A model generated the notes under the pieces. That model did no database searches, had not been told where the DNA came from, and worked only from the letters and a program-made list of their open reading frames with translations. Position numbers and translations under genes: made by a program. Of a DNA stretch of 64,000 nt, positions 43,696 through 52,179 are shown in pieces. Within the stretch, counting starts at the first letter, position 1, and each line of letters opens with the position of its first letter. Location: assembly GCA_964633115.1 (NCBI GenBank), contig CAZWEO010000013.1, positions 1-64,000 on the forward strand. The letters are read 5' to 3'. The stretch comes from B30-G6 sp964633115 (GTDB lineage Bacteria > Desulfobacterota > Desulfobacteria > Desulfobacterales > B30-G6).

Positions 43696-44832
43696 ATGAA
43701 TGCAGAACAGGTTTACAATCAGTTTATAAAATGGATCGGGAAGTCGTGGTGGGAATTATCGGAATCGGATTTTCTACTCCCAATGATCAAGGCCAGCTAT
43801 ACTCCGGAAGAGGCGGCATTTTTAACCGGTATCCCATTGCATAGCTCAACACTAGAGGATCTTTCGGAAATTAAAGACATGACCCGAGAGGAACTTGAAC
43901 CCCTGTTGCAGGAATTGGGGCGTAAGGGTATGATTTATAAATCTAGGCGCGGTGGTTCGGTGCGTTACCGTCTCAACGAGACCTTTTTTGCCTTATTACG
44001 AGCCAATTTTTGGTCGGGAAGGGTAGATGAACGTACGAAAAGCTCGGCACCGGCCATCAATAAGTACTTTTTGGACAACTGGTTTGAGCAATACAATCAG
44101 GTTCACCATCGCGGGTTGCGTACTTTGCCGATTGCCAAAACCATTCAGGATGACCGCACGATTTTGCCATATGAAGATGTCGTCAAAGTGATTGAGAAAT
44201 TTGAGTACTACACGGTGTCGACTTGCCCCTGCCGGCAACGTCACAATCTGGATCCTGCTATGAAGGATTGCCATCACCACATGGAGACCTGTCTGCATTT
44301 TGATGAATTAGGATATTATATCGTAGAACATGACATGGGCCGGGAAATTAGCAAGCAAGAAACACTGGATATATTAAAACAGGCAGCCGATGCAGGTCTG
44401 GTACATGCAATTTCGGCCTGGCAGCAAAAGCCGGACACCATCTGTAACTGCTGCAATTGCTGCTGTTTGTTTCTAGAAAGTTACCATAAATTGGGTCATG
44501 CCAAAAGCCTGGATGCTTCCAATTATGGTGTGCAAGCCAATGCAGCCACATGCAAAGCCTGCGGCTCGTGCCTCAAACGCTGCCCCATGGATGCACTGCA
44601 ACTGGCCTATTCTTCCCAGGCCCAAAACAAGTTTTCAAAAGCAGTTGAAGTTAACCTAGGATCCTGTATTGGCTGTGGCGTGTGCGTTCACAAATGTCCA
44701 ACCCAATCGCTGGCATTGGTACGCAACCATGAAGTCAGTCCGCCACCAGAGACAGTCAGGGATTATATGAAGCAGTATTTGCAGGATCGGACAGACGCGA
44801 AGCGATTGTTAGCAGTAAGCAGTGAGGAGTAG
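43696..44832 (+). CDS. Winged-helix 4Fe-4S ferredoxin-domain protein
   Basis: A 378-residue protein. Residues about 25-110 look like a winged helix (EEAAFLTGIPLHSSTLEDL, GRKGMIYKSRRGGSVRYRL). A cysteine-rich middle follows (VSTCPCRQRHNLD, CNCCNCCCLF). Two 4Fe-4S motifs lie at residues about 285-340 (CKACGSCLKRCPM and CIGCGVCVHKCPT). Similar proteins serve as electron carriers or redox regulators in strict anaerobes. It is in operon with marR and the dehalogenase. Confidence 0.78.
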   Translation: MNAEQVYNQFIKWIGKSWWELSESDFLLPMIKASYTPEEAAFLTGIPLHSSTLEDLSEIKDMTREELEPLLQELGRKGMIYKSRRGGSVRYRLNETFFALLRANFWSGRVDERTKSSAPAINKYFLDNWFEQYNQVHHRGLRTLPIAKTIQDDRTILPYEDVVKVIEKFEYYTVSTCPCRQRHNLDPAMKDCHHHMETCLHFDELGYYIVEHDMGREISKQETLDILKQAADAGLVHAISAWQQKPDTICNCCNCCCLFLESYHKLGHAKSLDASNYGVQANAATCKACGSCLKRCPMDALQLAYSSQAQNKFSKAVEVNLGSCIGCGVCVHKCPTQSLALVRNHEVSPPPETVRDYMKQYLQDRTDAKRLLAVSSEE

Positions 44833-45025
44833 GGAGCAAGCAGAAGGTAACGGGTTACGAGTTGCGCGTGTCGTGTTCCGGGTTGCAAGTTTCTTGTTTT
44901 GGTTTATGGCAAACCGATGAGGTCTTACAACCCAACAAACACAACGAAACCGAAAAACCGAAAAACCGAAATTCAGTCTTCAGCCTAATAGCCTAAACCT
45001 AATAATTAAAGTATGGAGTGATATT

Positions 45026-46072
45026 ATGTCTAAAGCTGAGCGTATGACCCAACTGGTTAAAGATTTCCTATTCAATGCCGGAGCCATGGATGTGAGTATA
45101 GCTACCACAGAGACTTTGGCCGGTGGCCCGCCATCCACCGATCTAACCTACATCATGCCTGATGCAAAATCAGCGGTTTGCTTTGCTGTGCCATTAGATC
45201 AGAAGGGTATCGAGCGTTTTCTGAGCAAACAGGATTGTCGGACCCACAATATCGACAATCGACGTACCAATTCACTGGTTAGCGGTATGGCTTTTGAACT
45301 GGCAACATTTCTGACCATGCGTGGGCGCCCATCAAAGGCAGTCTGCGCAAACAGTCATTACCGCAGCGAAGTGCCGGGTGGTTTGTACAGTGAGTTGCCC
45401 GACCTGAGTCATCGCTATCTGGCTGTCCGATCCGGATTGGGATATTTTGGTTTTTCGGGCAATGTGATCCGATCTGATGTGGGTGGGGCAATTATTCTTG
45501 GTTCTGTGGTAACAACCACTGAATTGGTCCCTAGCGATCCGTTGCCTCCGGAAGACAACTACTGCGACAATTGCAAACGCTGCCTACGGACCTGCGCGTC
45601 TGGTCTCATGTCCGATACCGAGGAAACAACCGTAACCATGGGTGGGGTGTCGTTTTCCTATGCTAAGCGGCGTGCCTATTCTCGCTGTGAATATGTCTGC
45701 GGCGGCTTTGCCGGTTTGCACCCATCCGGCCAATGGTCCACCTGGTCACCGGCAAGATTCACCATTCCGGAAAAAGATGAGGACTTTACAATGGCGTTAC
45801 TGAACGCGGTAGAACCCTACCGAAATCGACCCCGTTTGGATTATGGCTTTTATCATCCCTTGGTGCCTGGCAGCAAAATCGAGTTTACCTGCGGGCATTG
45901 CCAACTGGTTTGCCATCCAGATAAGGATGTACGCCGAAAACGGTATCAAATGATCACCCAGAAAGGGGTAGTCATTCAATACCCGGACGGCAACCTTGAA
46001 GCCGTATCACCTGATAAGGCGGTTGCGCATTTAAAAAAGATGGACGTAAGTACTCGAGCTTTATACGAATAA
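45026..46072 (+). CDS. QueG-like 4Fe-4S protein
   Basis: A 348-residue protein of the epoxyqueuosine-reductase/reductive-dehalogenase-like Fe-S superfamily. It has an N-terminal substrate/cobalamin-like region (AVRSGLGYFGFSGNVIRSDVGG). An Fe-S segment lies at CDNCKRCLRTCASG, and a late cysteine group at CGHCQLVCHPD. It lacks clear evidence of being QueG itself, and a role in electron transfer or corrinoid chemistry is possible. It follows the Fe-S protein after about 190 bases of degenerate repeats. Confidence 0.7.
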   Translation: MSKAERMTQLVKDFLFNAGAMDVSIATTETLAGGPPSTDLTYIMPDAKSAVCFAVPLDQKGIERFLSKQDCRTHNIDNRRTNSLVSGMAFELATFLTMRGRPSKAVCANSHYRSEVPGGLYSELPDLSHRYLAVRSGLGYFGFSGNVIRSDVGGAIILGSVVTTTELVPSDPLPPEDNYCDNCKRCLRTCASGLMSDTEETTVTMGGVSFSYAKRRAYSRCEYVCGGFAGLHPSGQWSTWSPARFTIPEKDEDFTMALLNAVEPYRNRPRLDYGFYHPLVPGSKIEFTCGHCQLVCHPDKDVRRKRYQMITQKGVVIQYPDGNLEAVSPDKAVAHLKKMDVSTRALYE

Positions 46073-46094
46073 TTTTTCCGGAGGAAAATTTATT

Positions 46095-47000
46095 GTGGAT
46101 TTCACCCTAAGGGAGTTGGAAATCTTTAGTAAAGTCGTCGAACTGGAAAGTTTTTCCAAGGCAGCTGACAAGGTATTTTTGGTACAGGCTTCGGTGAGTG
46201 AGCGCATCGCATCGCTTGAAAAAAAAGTGGGGACACGCTTGCTGGATCGTCTGGGAAGACGTGTGGTGCCAACGGCCGCCGGTGAACTACTGTATAAACA
46301 TGCTAACCAGCTGTTGGAAATGAAGGCAAACACCCAATTGGAATTGGAGCGGTTTTTAGGTCTGGAGCAGGGCGACATCGCCATGGGTGGTAGCACCATA
46401 CCGGGTGAATATATCCTTCCGAATATGATAGGCAAATTCAATCAGTCCTATCCTCGTATTATCGTGAATCTTGCCATAGGAGATAGCAGTGGTATTGAAA
46501 AACAGGTATTGGCTGGAGAATTGGAGCTGGGCGTAATTGGTTCTGAAAGCGCACAGGCAAATTTACGATGCCGAAAGCTGTGGGAAGACGAGCTTGTGTT
46601 GGCCGTAGCACCCAATCATCCCTGGGCTAAACGAAAACAGATATCACCCGATGAATTGCTGCAGGAATCTTTTATTCTACGCGAAAAAGGCTCCGGCACC
46701 CTAAAAATATTAGATACCTACCTGCAGTCATCCGATGTTCTCAGTATGGAGGCACTTAAGGTCATCGCCAGATTTGGGTCATCGACTGCTGTTAAACAAG
46801 GTGTCAAATCTGGCTTGGGACTTTCGATTCTTTCGGCGCGCGCCATTGAATCAGACGTAAAGGCAGGTCACCTAATCGCACTGAAAATCAAGGACCTAAC
46901 CATGTCACGCCATTTCTTCCTGATCCGCAATAAGTTACGGATCGCCTCACCTGCATGCCAGGCACTGCTGGACTTCCTGGTATCGGAAAACCCCCATTAA
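46095..47000 (+). CDS. LysR-family regulator, selenium-metabolism type
   Basis: A 301-residue LysR protein. The N-terminal HTH is in LEIFSKVVELESFSKAADKV and QASVSERIASLEKKVGTRLL. The effector domain begins GGSTIPGEYILPNMI and shows GELELGVIGSES and LGLSILSARAI. Sequence flavour and position just before yedF fit the LysR group that travels with selenium genes. The start is GTG 46095 behind CCGGAGG. Confidence 0.8.
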   Translation: MDFTLRELEIFSKVVELESFSKAADKVFLVQASVSERIASLEKKVGTRLLDRLGRRVVPTAAGELLYKHANQLLEMKANTQLELERFLGLEQGDIAMGGSTIPGEYILPNMIGKFNQSYPRIIVNLAIGDSSGIEKQVLAGELELGVIGSESAQANLRCRKLWEDELVLAVAPNHPWAKRKQISPDELLQESFILREKGSGTLKILDTYLQSSDVLSMEALKVIARFGSSTAVKQGVKSGLGLSILSARAIESDVKAGHLIALKIKDLTMSRHFFLIRNKLRIASPACQALLDFLVSENPH

Positions 47001-47121
47001 TATCATTTTTATATCGGAATTTCCTGTTTGACATATCGGAATGATTGGTCATAAGTATGCCATTAGTGCCAAATCCCTTCATTGGGATAGGAAATGGCGA
47101 CAGAAAACAGGAGAATAAAAC

Positions 47122-47718
47122 ATGCAAGAGATCGATGCCCGTGGTTTAAGTTGTCCGGCACCTGTTCTGCAGACTAAGGCAGTTTTGCAGGCAGAAGCAA
47201 TCAATCACCTTACTGTGATCGTTGATAACCTAGCTGCCGAACAGAATGTGAAACGGTTTCTGGAATCAGAAGGATTCCAGGCAGAAACAGCTCATGAAAG
47301 AGATGATTTTCGAATTATTGGGACTCGTTTGGCGGATAATCCGCACCATATTGATCCACCTGCAGAATTACAAACCCAAGAAAAACGAATATTGGTACTC
47401 TGCTCCACTGATCGGCTTGGCTATGGTGATGATGAATTGGGCCGGAAGTTAATGGTCAACTTTATCCGCACACTTCGTGAAATGGGTGATGATCTGTGGC
47501 GCTTGATTTTCGTGAACAACGGTGTAAAGCTAACCGTTGATGAGTCGACAGTGCTTAAAGATCTCAAAGCCTACGAAGACAACGGTCTTAAAATACTGGT
47601 ATGTGGCACTTGCTTGAATCATTTCAATTTGTTGGAACGAAAGCAGGTGGGTGATACTACCAATATGCTCGATATCGTAACGGCCATGCAGTTGGCGGAT
47701 CAAGTTATTAACATGTAG
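47122..47718 (+). CDS. yedF: Selenium metabolism protein YedF
   Basis: A 198-residue protein. The N-terminal TusA/SirA domain carries Cys11 in ARGLSCPAPVLQTK. The C-terminal DsrE-like domain has VLCSTDRLGYGDDELGRKLM and the Cys pair in ILVCGTCLNHF. YedF is a marker of organisms that use selenium and probably carries or delivers reduced selenium or sulfur. It follows the LysR gene by about 120 bases. Its presence supports the two UGA-containing genes in this window. Confidence 0.87.
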   Translation: MQEIDARGLSCPAPVLQTKAVLQAEAINHLTVIVDNLAAEQNVKRFLESEGFQAETAHERDDFRIIGTRLADNPHHIDPPAELQTQEKRILVLCSTDRLGYGDDELGRKLMVNFIRTLREMGDDLWRLIFVNNGVKLTVDESTVLKDLKAYEDNGLKILVCGTCLNHFNLLERKQVGDTTNMLDIVTAMQLADQVINM

Positions 47719-47744
47719 CTCGTATATGGTATTAAATGTTGGGG

Positions 47745-48776
47745 CTAATAAACGCTGTTTGACACGTTGCCGACATATTCGTCGATATCGCGCATGATTG
47801 GATGCAGGTCTTCCTCCTTGAATTCAAGATTCATCAGGATGTTGGCCGATATCGTTTCAGACTCATCCATAGGTTCGGTTCCGAGACCGCACTTGCGCGC
47901 CAGATAATCTGCCAAATAAAGAACATAAACAAGTTCATTATCGGGTGCAGAATCCGGTGCATGATGAAATTTGATTGCATGAGTCTGTATTTCCGGCAGA
48001 TTCCATTCTTCACAAATTAATGCGGCGATCTCTGAATGGTCAAAACCAAAAAGGGTTTCTTCTGCCTTTCGGGATGATGTACCATTGCTTTTTAGATCAT
48101 CATAGGCTGATTTATTTTTTTGAATATATTCATCGAGTATAAGCTTACCGACATCATGCAGGAGACCGGCTGTAAAGGCGTCGTTTTCCAGGGTTGGATG
48201 GCGTTTGGCTGAGATTGTTTTAGCACCCATGGCTACAGCCAATGAATGATTCCAAAGCGTTCCCGCTTCAAAACCATAACCTTTCATTGTATTTGCCAGT
48301 ATTTTCGAGGCCCAGGCGGTGTTGATTACCTGTTCCAAAGTCTGATGACCCAGTACTACCAGGGCCTGGTGAATACTGGCAACCCGACCGCTTAAACCGT
48401 AGTAGGCTGAGTTTGCGATCTTAAGTACTTTGGCGATGACGGCCTGATCCGTTTCGAGCACCTTGCCAATTTCTTTAAATGTCGCATTCGGCTTGGACAT
48501 CACCTCACGTGCCTTTTGAATCACTTCCGGCATGGGCTCCAGATCCTCTATTGCTTTGGTGATCGCGGCCATCAAATCTTCTGACGGGTCCATTTGATTC
48601 CCAGGCGCGGGTTCTGCCGTATTTTCATTCTTTTCGTTTTCAACTGATGGCAAATGAATCGTTACCACGCCTTCACATGCGGGACATTTAAATGTTTTCC
48701 TTTTTAGTGACTTTAAGCGATCATCAGGGAAGTTATAATTTTTTCCACAGGTCGGGCATTCAACGTTCATCATCAT
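47745..48776 (-). CDS. HDOD-domain protein with N-terminal zinc ribbon
   Basis: A 343-residue signalling protein. The N-terminus is an MJ0042-type zinc ribbon (CPTCGKNYNFP, FKCPACEGVV). An HDOD domain spans about 75-285 (LEPMPEVIQKAREVMS, KIANSAYYGLSGRVASIHQA, LLHDVGKLILDEYI, DHSEIAALICEEW). HDOD proteins link two-component or c-di-GMP signals to motility and other outputs. Three ATG codons in a row leave the exact start open. Its start is 5 bases after the FliL-like stop. Confidence 0.85.
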   Translation of the reverse strand: MMMNVECPTCGKNYNFPDDRLKSLKRKTFKCPACEGVVTIHLPSVENEKNENTAEPAPGNQMDPSEDLMAAITKAIEDLEPMPEVIQKAREVMSKPNATFKEIGKVLETDQAVIAKVLKIANSAYYGLSGRVASIHQALVVLGHQTLEQVINTAWASKILANTMKGYGFEAGTLWNHSLAVAMGAKTISAKRHPTLENDAFTAGLLHDVGKLILDEYIQKNKSAYDDLKSNGTSSRKAEETLFGFDHSEIAALICEEWNLPEIQTHAIKFHHAPDSAPDNELVYVLYLADYLARKCGLGTEPMDESETISANILMNLEFKEEDLHPIMRDIDEYVGNVSNSVY

Positions 48777-48781
48777 CCTCG

Positions 48782-49192
48782 CTAGTAATTGAAAGATTCA
48801 AAATAGATCGTATCAACGGGTTTATCTGTAAAACGATTGATTACCGAAAGATAGATCTGTTTGATGGTCTTAAAATCTCGTCTGGCAATCAGTCCGGAAA
48901 ATTCCTTCCCATCGATTGTCGTAATAAGGGCGCTTTTAATCTTGGCCGTCTTGTTAGAAATATCTGAGTGTTGCTTTTTATCTTTACAAGGGATGGCTAT
49001 TTTTAACCTGGCATAAGCATCACTCCCAAAATTTGTCATTAATTTGATACGGACATTTTCATAAAATGTATCCTTTTTCTTATAGCTCGTGGGCAATAAT
49101 CTGATATCGTTGGATTCATAGGCATACCACATCAGCACCAGGCCCGATATTAGGACCAGCATGCCGACTACTATAAAAACAATCTTTTTCAA
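48782..49192 (-). CDS. FliL-like membrane-anchored protein
   Basis: A 136-residue protein with an N-terminal helix (KKIVFIVVGMLVLISGLVLMW) and a periplasmic domain. The domain ends KQIYLSVINRFTDKPVDTIYFESFNY, the typical FliL C-terminal pattern (iN..l....v..VyF..F). FliL tunes the flagellar stator. It sits directly upstream of the HDOD gene, a domain often tied to motility. No other flagellar gene is in the window. Confidence 0.55.
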   Translation of the reverse strand: MKKIVFIVVGMLVLISGLVLMWYAYESNDIRLLPTSYKKKDTFYENVRIKLMTNFGSDAYARLKIAIPCKDKKQHSDISNKTAKIKSALITTIDGKEFSGLIARRDFKTIKQIYLSVINRFTDKPVDTIYFESFNY

Positions 49193-49367
49193 CCGTTGAT
49201 CTCTTCTTAACTCATAATTACAACAATTGATCCGCTAAAAGGTTGTCACCCGGGAGTTCTCAAAGGGCACAAGAGCATATTTCCCGAGTTACCTTGTTTC
49301 CGACCATCGTGGACACATCTGTATTATCGGAAACTGGCGGTGAAACCTTTAGTCCTATTTATACAGA

Positions 49368-49528
49368 TTATCCGCCTTCGCAGAAGACCACGGGCTTGCC
49401 CGTGGATGAATGCCAAAAATAAGTTAATTGCTACGGCGCGATGTCACCCCGGGAATAAGGCGGATAACCGCGGCGAAGCCGAAGACGGGTATTTTAATGG
49501 GACCACGGGTTTACCCGCGGGGATCCAT
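49368..49528. repeat. ~165-bp dispersed repeat, copy 2
   Basis: Same element as 3661-3829. It has TTATCCGCCTTCG at the left, CCACGGGCTTGCCCGTGG, GGCGGATAACCGCGGCGAAG inside, and ACCACGGGTTTACCCGCGGGGATCCAT at the right. It sits in the 440-base gap between two minus-strand genes. Confidence 0.85.
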
Positions 49529-49631
49529 TATCTTGGAAATACTGTCGTATGTCGAGGAATGAATATGTGGGCCAACAAATGATAGTTTCCGCCGCAGGCG
49601 GAATAGCAATAAGACATTTTTAAGATAGTTT

Positions 49632-50867
49632 TTAGAATCCGTCGATGCCTTTGGTCACCTTGTCATAGTAATCCAGGCAAGTGCGAACATATTTTCGTTT
49701 TTCCGAATAATCACCTGGAAAAAAGCTGCGTTTAAAACCATATGTGATACAGTTTCTTAAGGTCTTTCCGCTTAAGGGAAAATTATTAATGGCCAATAGA
49801 ATTTCTTTGGTGACATTGGTTTTGCTTACGGTTCGATTGTCGGTACAAAACACGGTACAAATATTATTTTGAATCATTTTGGCAAAACTATGATTGGTAA
49901 TATCCTTGATGGATGGATTGGTTTGCAAATTACTGGTCAGGCATACCTCAATTGGGATGCGTCGATCAGCGATAAATTGGGATAAATTTTCAATGTACTT
50001 TTGTTTGTCGATTATGGCTTTATCCCGGATTTTAGAAGCTTCAAAAAGATAATAGCCATGTCCGATGCGATCGGCATGCAGTTCGGTGATGGCTTGAAAA
50101 ATCGACTCAGGGCCATAGGCCTCACCGGCGTGTACGGTTTTGGGAAGAAAGCCTTCATGAACGTATTGAAAGGCCTCCCAGTGATTAGCAGCCGGGTATC
50201 CCATTTCTGCACCGGCCAGATCAAAACCGGCAAGGGGGATGCCGGTCTTATCCCTGATTTTAAGCGCGCCTTTGGCCAGTTCTAAGGAAGCCAATCGACT
50301 AACCACCTCATCATCTGAATAGGTAAATGATTTAATGAAATTATCATAATAAGTGGACCAGTGGCCCAGATTCCGCATGGCACACACGATGATCCCATAA
50401 TAAAAAGGCGGTTCGGCTTCACATTTGATCACGGTTCGGTTGTTAAACTCAGTCTGGGCTTTTTGTAGACCTTTGTTGACTGCAATAAATACGTCTTCCA
50501 TATCCATACAATCGTTAATGTGCAGCTGGGGGGCAAAGCGGACTTCCAGATAACGAACACCTTCTTGTTGATTGTCAACAGCCATCTCATAGGCAATAGT
50601 TTCAAGATATTCCGGTTTTTGCATGACGGCACAAGAATAGCCGAAGGTGGAGAGATATTCTTCCAGATTGCGGTATTGGTCTTTAAAAAGGGTCTGATTC
50701 AATCCTTCAACGGTATAGCTGGGCAACTTAAGCTTCTCTTTTTTAGAAATTTCAATGATGGTTTTGGGCCGAATCGATCCATCCAGATGTACATGCAAAT
50801 CATTCTTGGGTATTTTTAATACCGTTGCTTTTAAATTTTTTTTATCCATGTTCAATTTGGCATTCAT
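49632..50867 (-). CDS. add: Adenosine deaminase
   Basis: A 411-residue adenosine/AMP deaminase family enzyme. It shows the first zinc motif LHVHLDGS, the HAGEAYGPE motif with the catalytic Glu, RIGHGYYL, VCLTSN and FCTDNR, which corresponds to the usual C/STDDP zinc-ligand site. It converts adenosine to inosine in purine salvage. The Asp-Asn-Arg after the ligand is unusual, so a changed substrate such as another adenine derivative is possible. ATG 50867 follows AAAGGACC. Confidence 0.85.
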   Translation of the reverse strand: MNAKLNMDKKNLKATVLKIPKNDLHVHLDGSIRPKTIIEISKKEKLKLPSYTVEGLNQTLFKDQYRNLEEYLSTFGYSCAVMQKPEYLETIAYEMAVDNQQEGVRYLEVRFAPQLHINDCMDMEDVFIAVNKGLQKAQTEFNNRTVIKCEAEPPFYYGIIVCAMRNLGHWSTYYDNFIKSFTYSDDEVVSRLASLELAKGALKIRDKTGIPLAGFDLAGAEMGYPAANHWEAFQYVHEGFLPKTVHAGEAYGPESIFQAITELHADRIGHGYYLFEASKIRDKAIIDKQKYIENLSQFIADRRIPIEVCLTSNLQTNPSIKDITNHSFAKMIQNNICTVFCTDNRTVSKTNVTKEILLAINNFPLSGKTLRNCITYGFKRSFFPGDYSEKRKYVRTCLDYYDKVTKGIDGF

Positions 50868-50924
50868 AATAGGTCCTTTGTGTGATTGGCTTACCCAAAA
50901 TTATCTAGAATCGAAACTATAAGG

Positions 50925-51614
50925 CTAGCGGTTTTCGACCGCAGCTTCCCGGTTGAATGCGATGGTATCCGTTTTTGCATTCAGGGCAAGAATCTTGGGA
51001 TAATATCGTCGGTAGGCTGCAAATAACATGTCATAAGGGACATCGTTATAGGTGCCGTGATCGGTAACATATTCCATATGGCGTTTGCCCTGTTCATCAA
51101 ATTCGTGAAATAAAGAATCCCGACTGCCGTCAAATTCCAGGGGTTTAACTTTAAAATTTTGGCAGAGTGTCAAGTTAAAGGCCGGCGTGGCCTTAACCCA
51201 GTTACGCTTTAGATAGATATCAACGTATCCATGGTAGAGGTACACATCTGTATCCATCAAAGCGCTCAGCCTCTCCGTGGATAAATGGTTTTTTACATCA
51301 GCATATCCGGGGCGGGCCGGGATTCCTTGGGCGCGCAGCACTGCCGTTAAAAGTACCGCCTTGGGTACACAGAACCCGGCCCCCCTTTTTAGAACAGTAC
51401 TGGCTCGAAGCGCTTGGCGACTATCTTCCATGCTGTAGGGGTCGTAGCGGATGTCGTCGCGCACAGCATAGTAAAGCGCAACCGCCCGATCCAGATCCGA
51501 CCGTTTGCCGCGGCATTTCGCTTGGGCATACGCCTGTATCGACGGTGTATCACTATCGATAAAATAAGTAGCTTTCAGATAAGATTTGAAATCCGTTGTA
51601 GTGCTCATGTTCAT
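50925..51614 (-). CDS. Transglutaminase-like cysteine protease-fold protein
   Basis: A 229-residue protein with the transglutaminase core: Cys in RGAGFCVPKAVLLTAVLRAQGIPAR, His in YLYHGYVDIYL, and Asp in the following NWVKATPAFN region. It has no signal peptide. Such proteins cleave or cross-link peptides or amides. Start ATG 51614 (or 51608). It is about 120 bases upstream of the DUF1992 gene and on the same strand. Confidence 0.78.
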   Translation of the reverse strand: MNMSTTTDFKSYLKATYFIDSDTPSIQAYAQAKCRGKRSDLDRAVALYYAVRDDIRYDPYSMEDSRQALRASTVLKRGAGFCVPKAVLLTAVLRAQGIPARPGYADVKNHLSTERLSALMDTDVYLYHGYVDIYLKRNWVKATPAFNLTLCQNFKVKPLEFDGSRDSLFHEFDEQGKRHMEYVTDHGTYNDVPYDMLFAAYRRYYPKILALNAKTDTIAFNREAAVENR

Positions 51615-51734
51615 CTTGACTTTGTATTGCCAAATAAAGAAATCGGTGTGGTTGTAAATATGATAACTGGTGTAACTGTAGTGGGCACAATGTTGAATCT
51701 TACGGGCCCGGATATTTCCAAATCAGCGATTTCT

Positions 51735-52172
51735 TTATTTCTTGAACTGCTTATTGTAGTCCATATAGAAATAATATTGTTGTGATATTTCCGCCAGTTC
51801 CTTAACGAGTTTCTTTTTTTCTTTTGGGGATCGACACTGTTTAATTTTATCCTTGAGTTCCTCCAGCTCACGCTTGAGACGTACTTCCTCTGGCAGGTAG
51901 CCGGCATTTCTGAGGACATGATAGGCGGTGCGCAAGTGCTCAGGCACCGCCATATACTTGCCGATATTTAATGGTTTGCCCTTACCGGGTAAATTGTCAA
52001 AGGCTCCCTCGGCCATGGCCTGTTGTATCTTGGCTTCTACCGGATCTTCCAGTTCCTCGACACGTTTATCCTCGTCGGATTCCAGGATTTCTTGATAACG
52101 TGCCTGGGTTGTTTCGCGGGTTTGAATACGGTCCGCAGTGGCAATTTTTTTTTGGTTATAATTTTTACTCAT
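51735..52172 (-). CDS. DUF1992 (DnaJ-homologue-like) protein
   Basis: A 145-residue protein with the DUF1992 core IQQAMAEGAFDNLPGKGKPL and AYHVLRNAGYLPEEVRLKREL followed by a coiled coil. It is small and cytosolic, with unclear function. It begins 7 bases after the DUF6178-like stop, so they form one operon. Confidence 0.82.
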   Translation of the reverse strand: MSKNYNQKKIATADRIQTRETTQARYQEILESDEDKRVEELEDPVEAKIQQAMAEGAFDNLPGKGKPLNIGKYMAVPEHLRTAYHVLRNAGYLPEEVRLKRELEELKDKIKQCRSPKEKKKLVKELAEISQQYYFYMDYNKQFKK

Positions 52173-52179
52173 CCTAATC

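Noticed and set aside
44840..44990. CRISPR-like short repeats (ACCGAAAAACCGAAA words)
   Set aside because: The units are irregular, very short and without spacers; they belong to the degenerate intergenic words seen at other sites.
43696..46072. Reductive dehalogenase operon
   Set aside because: The QueG-like protein has no twin-arginine signal or membrane-anchor partner; it is not a typical RdhA.
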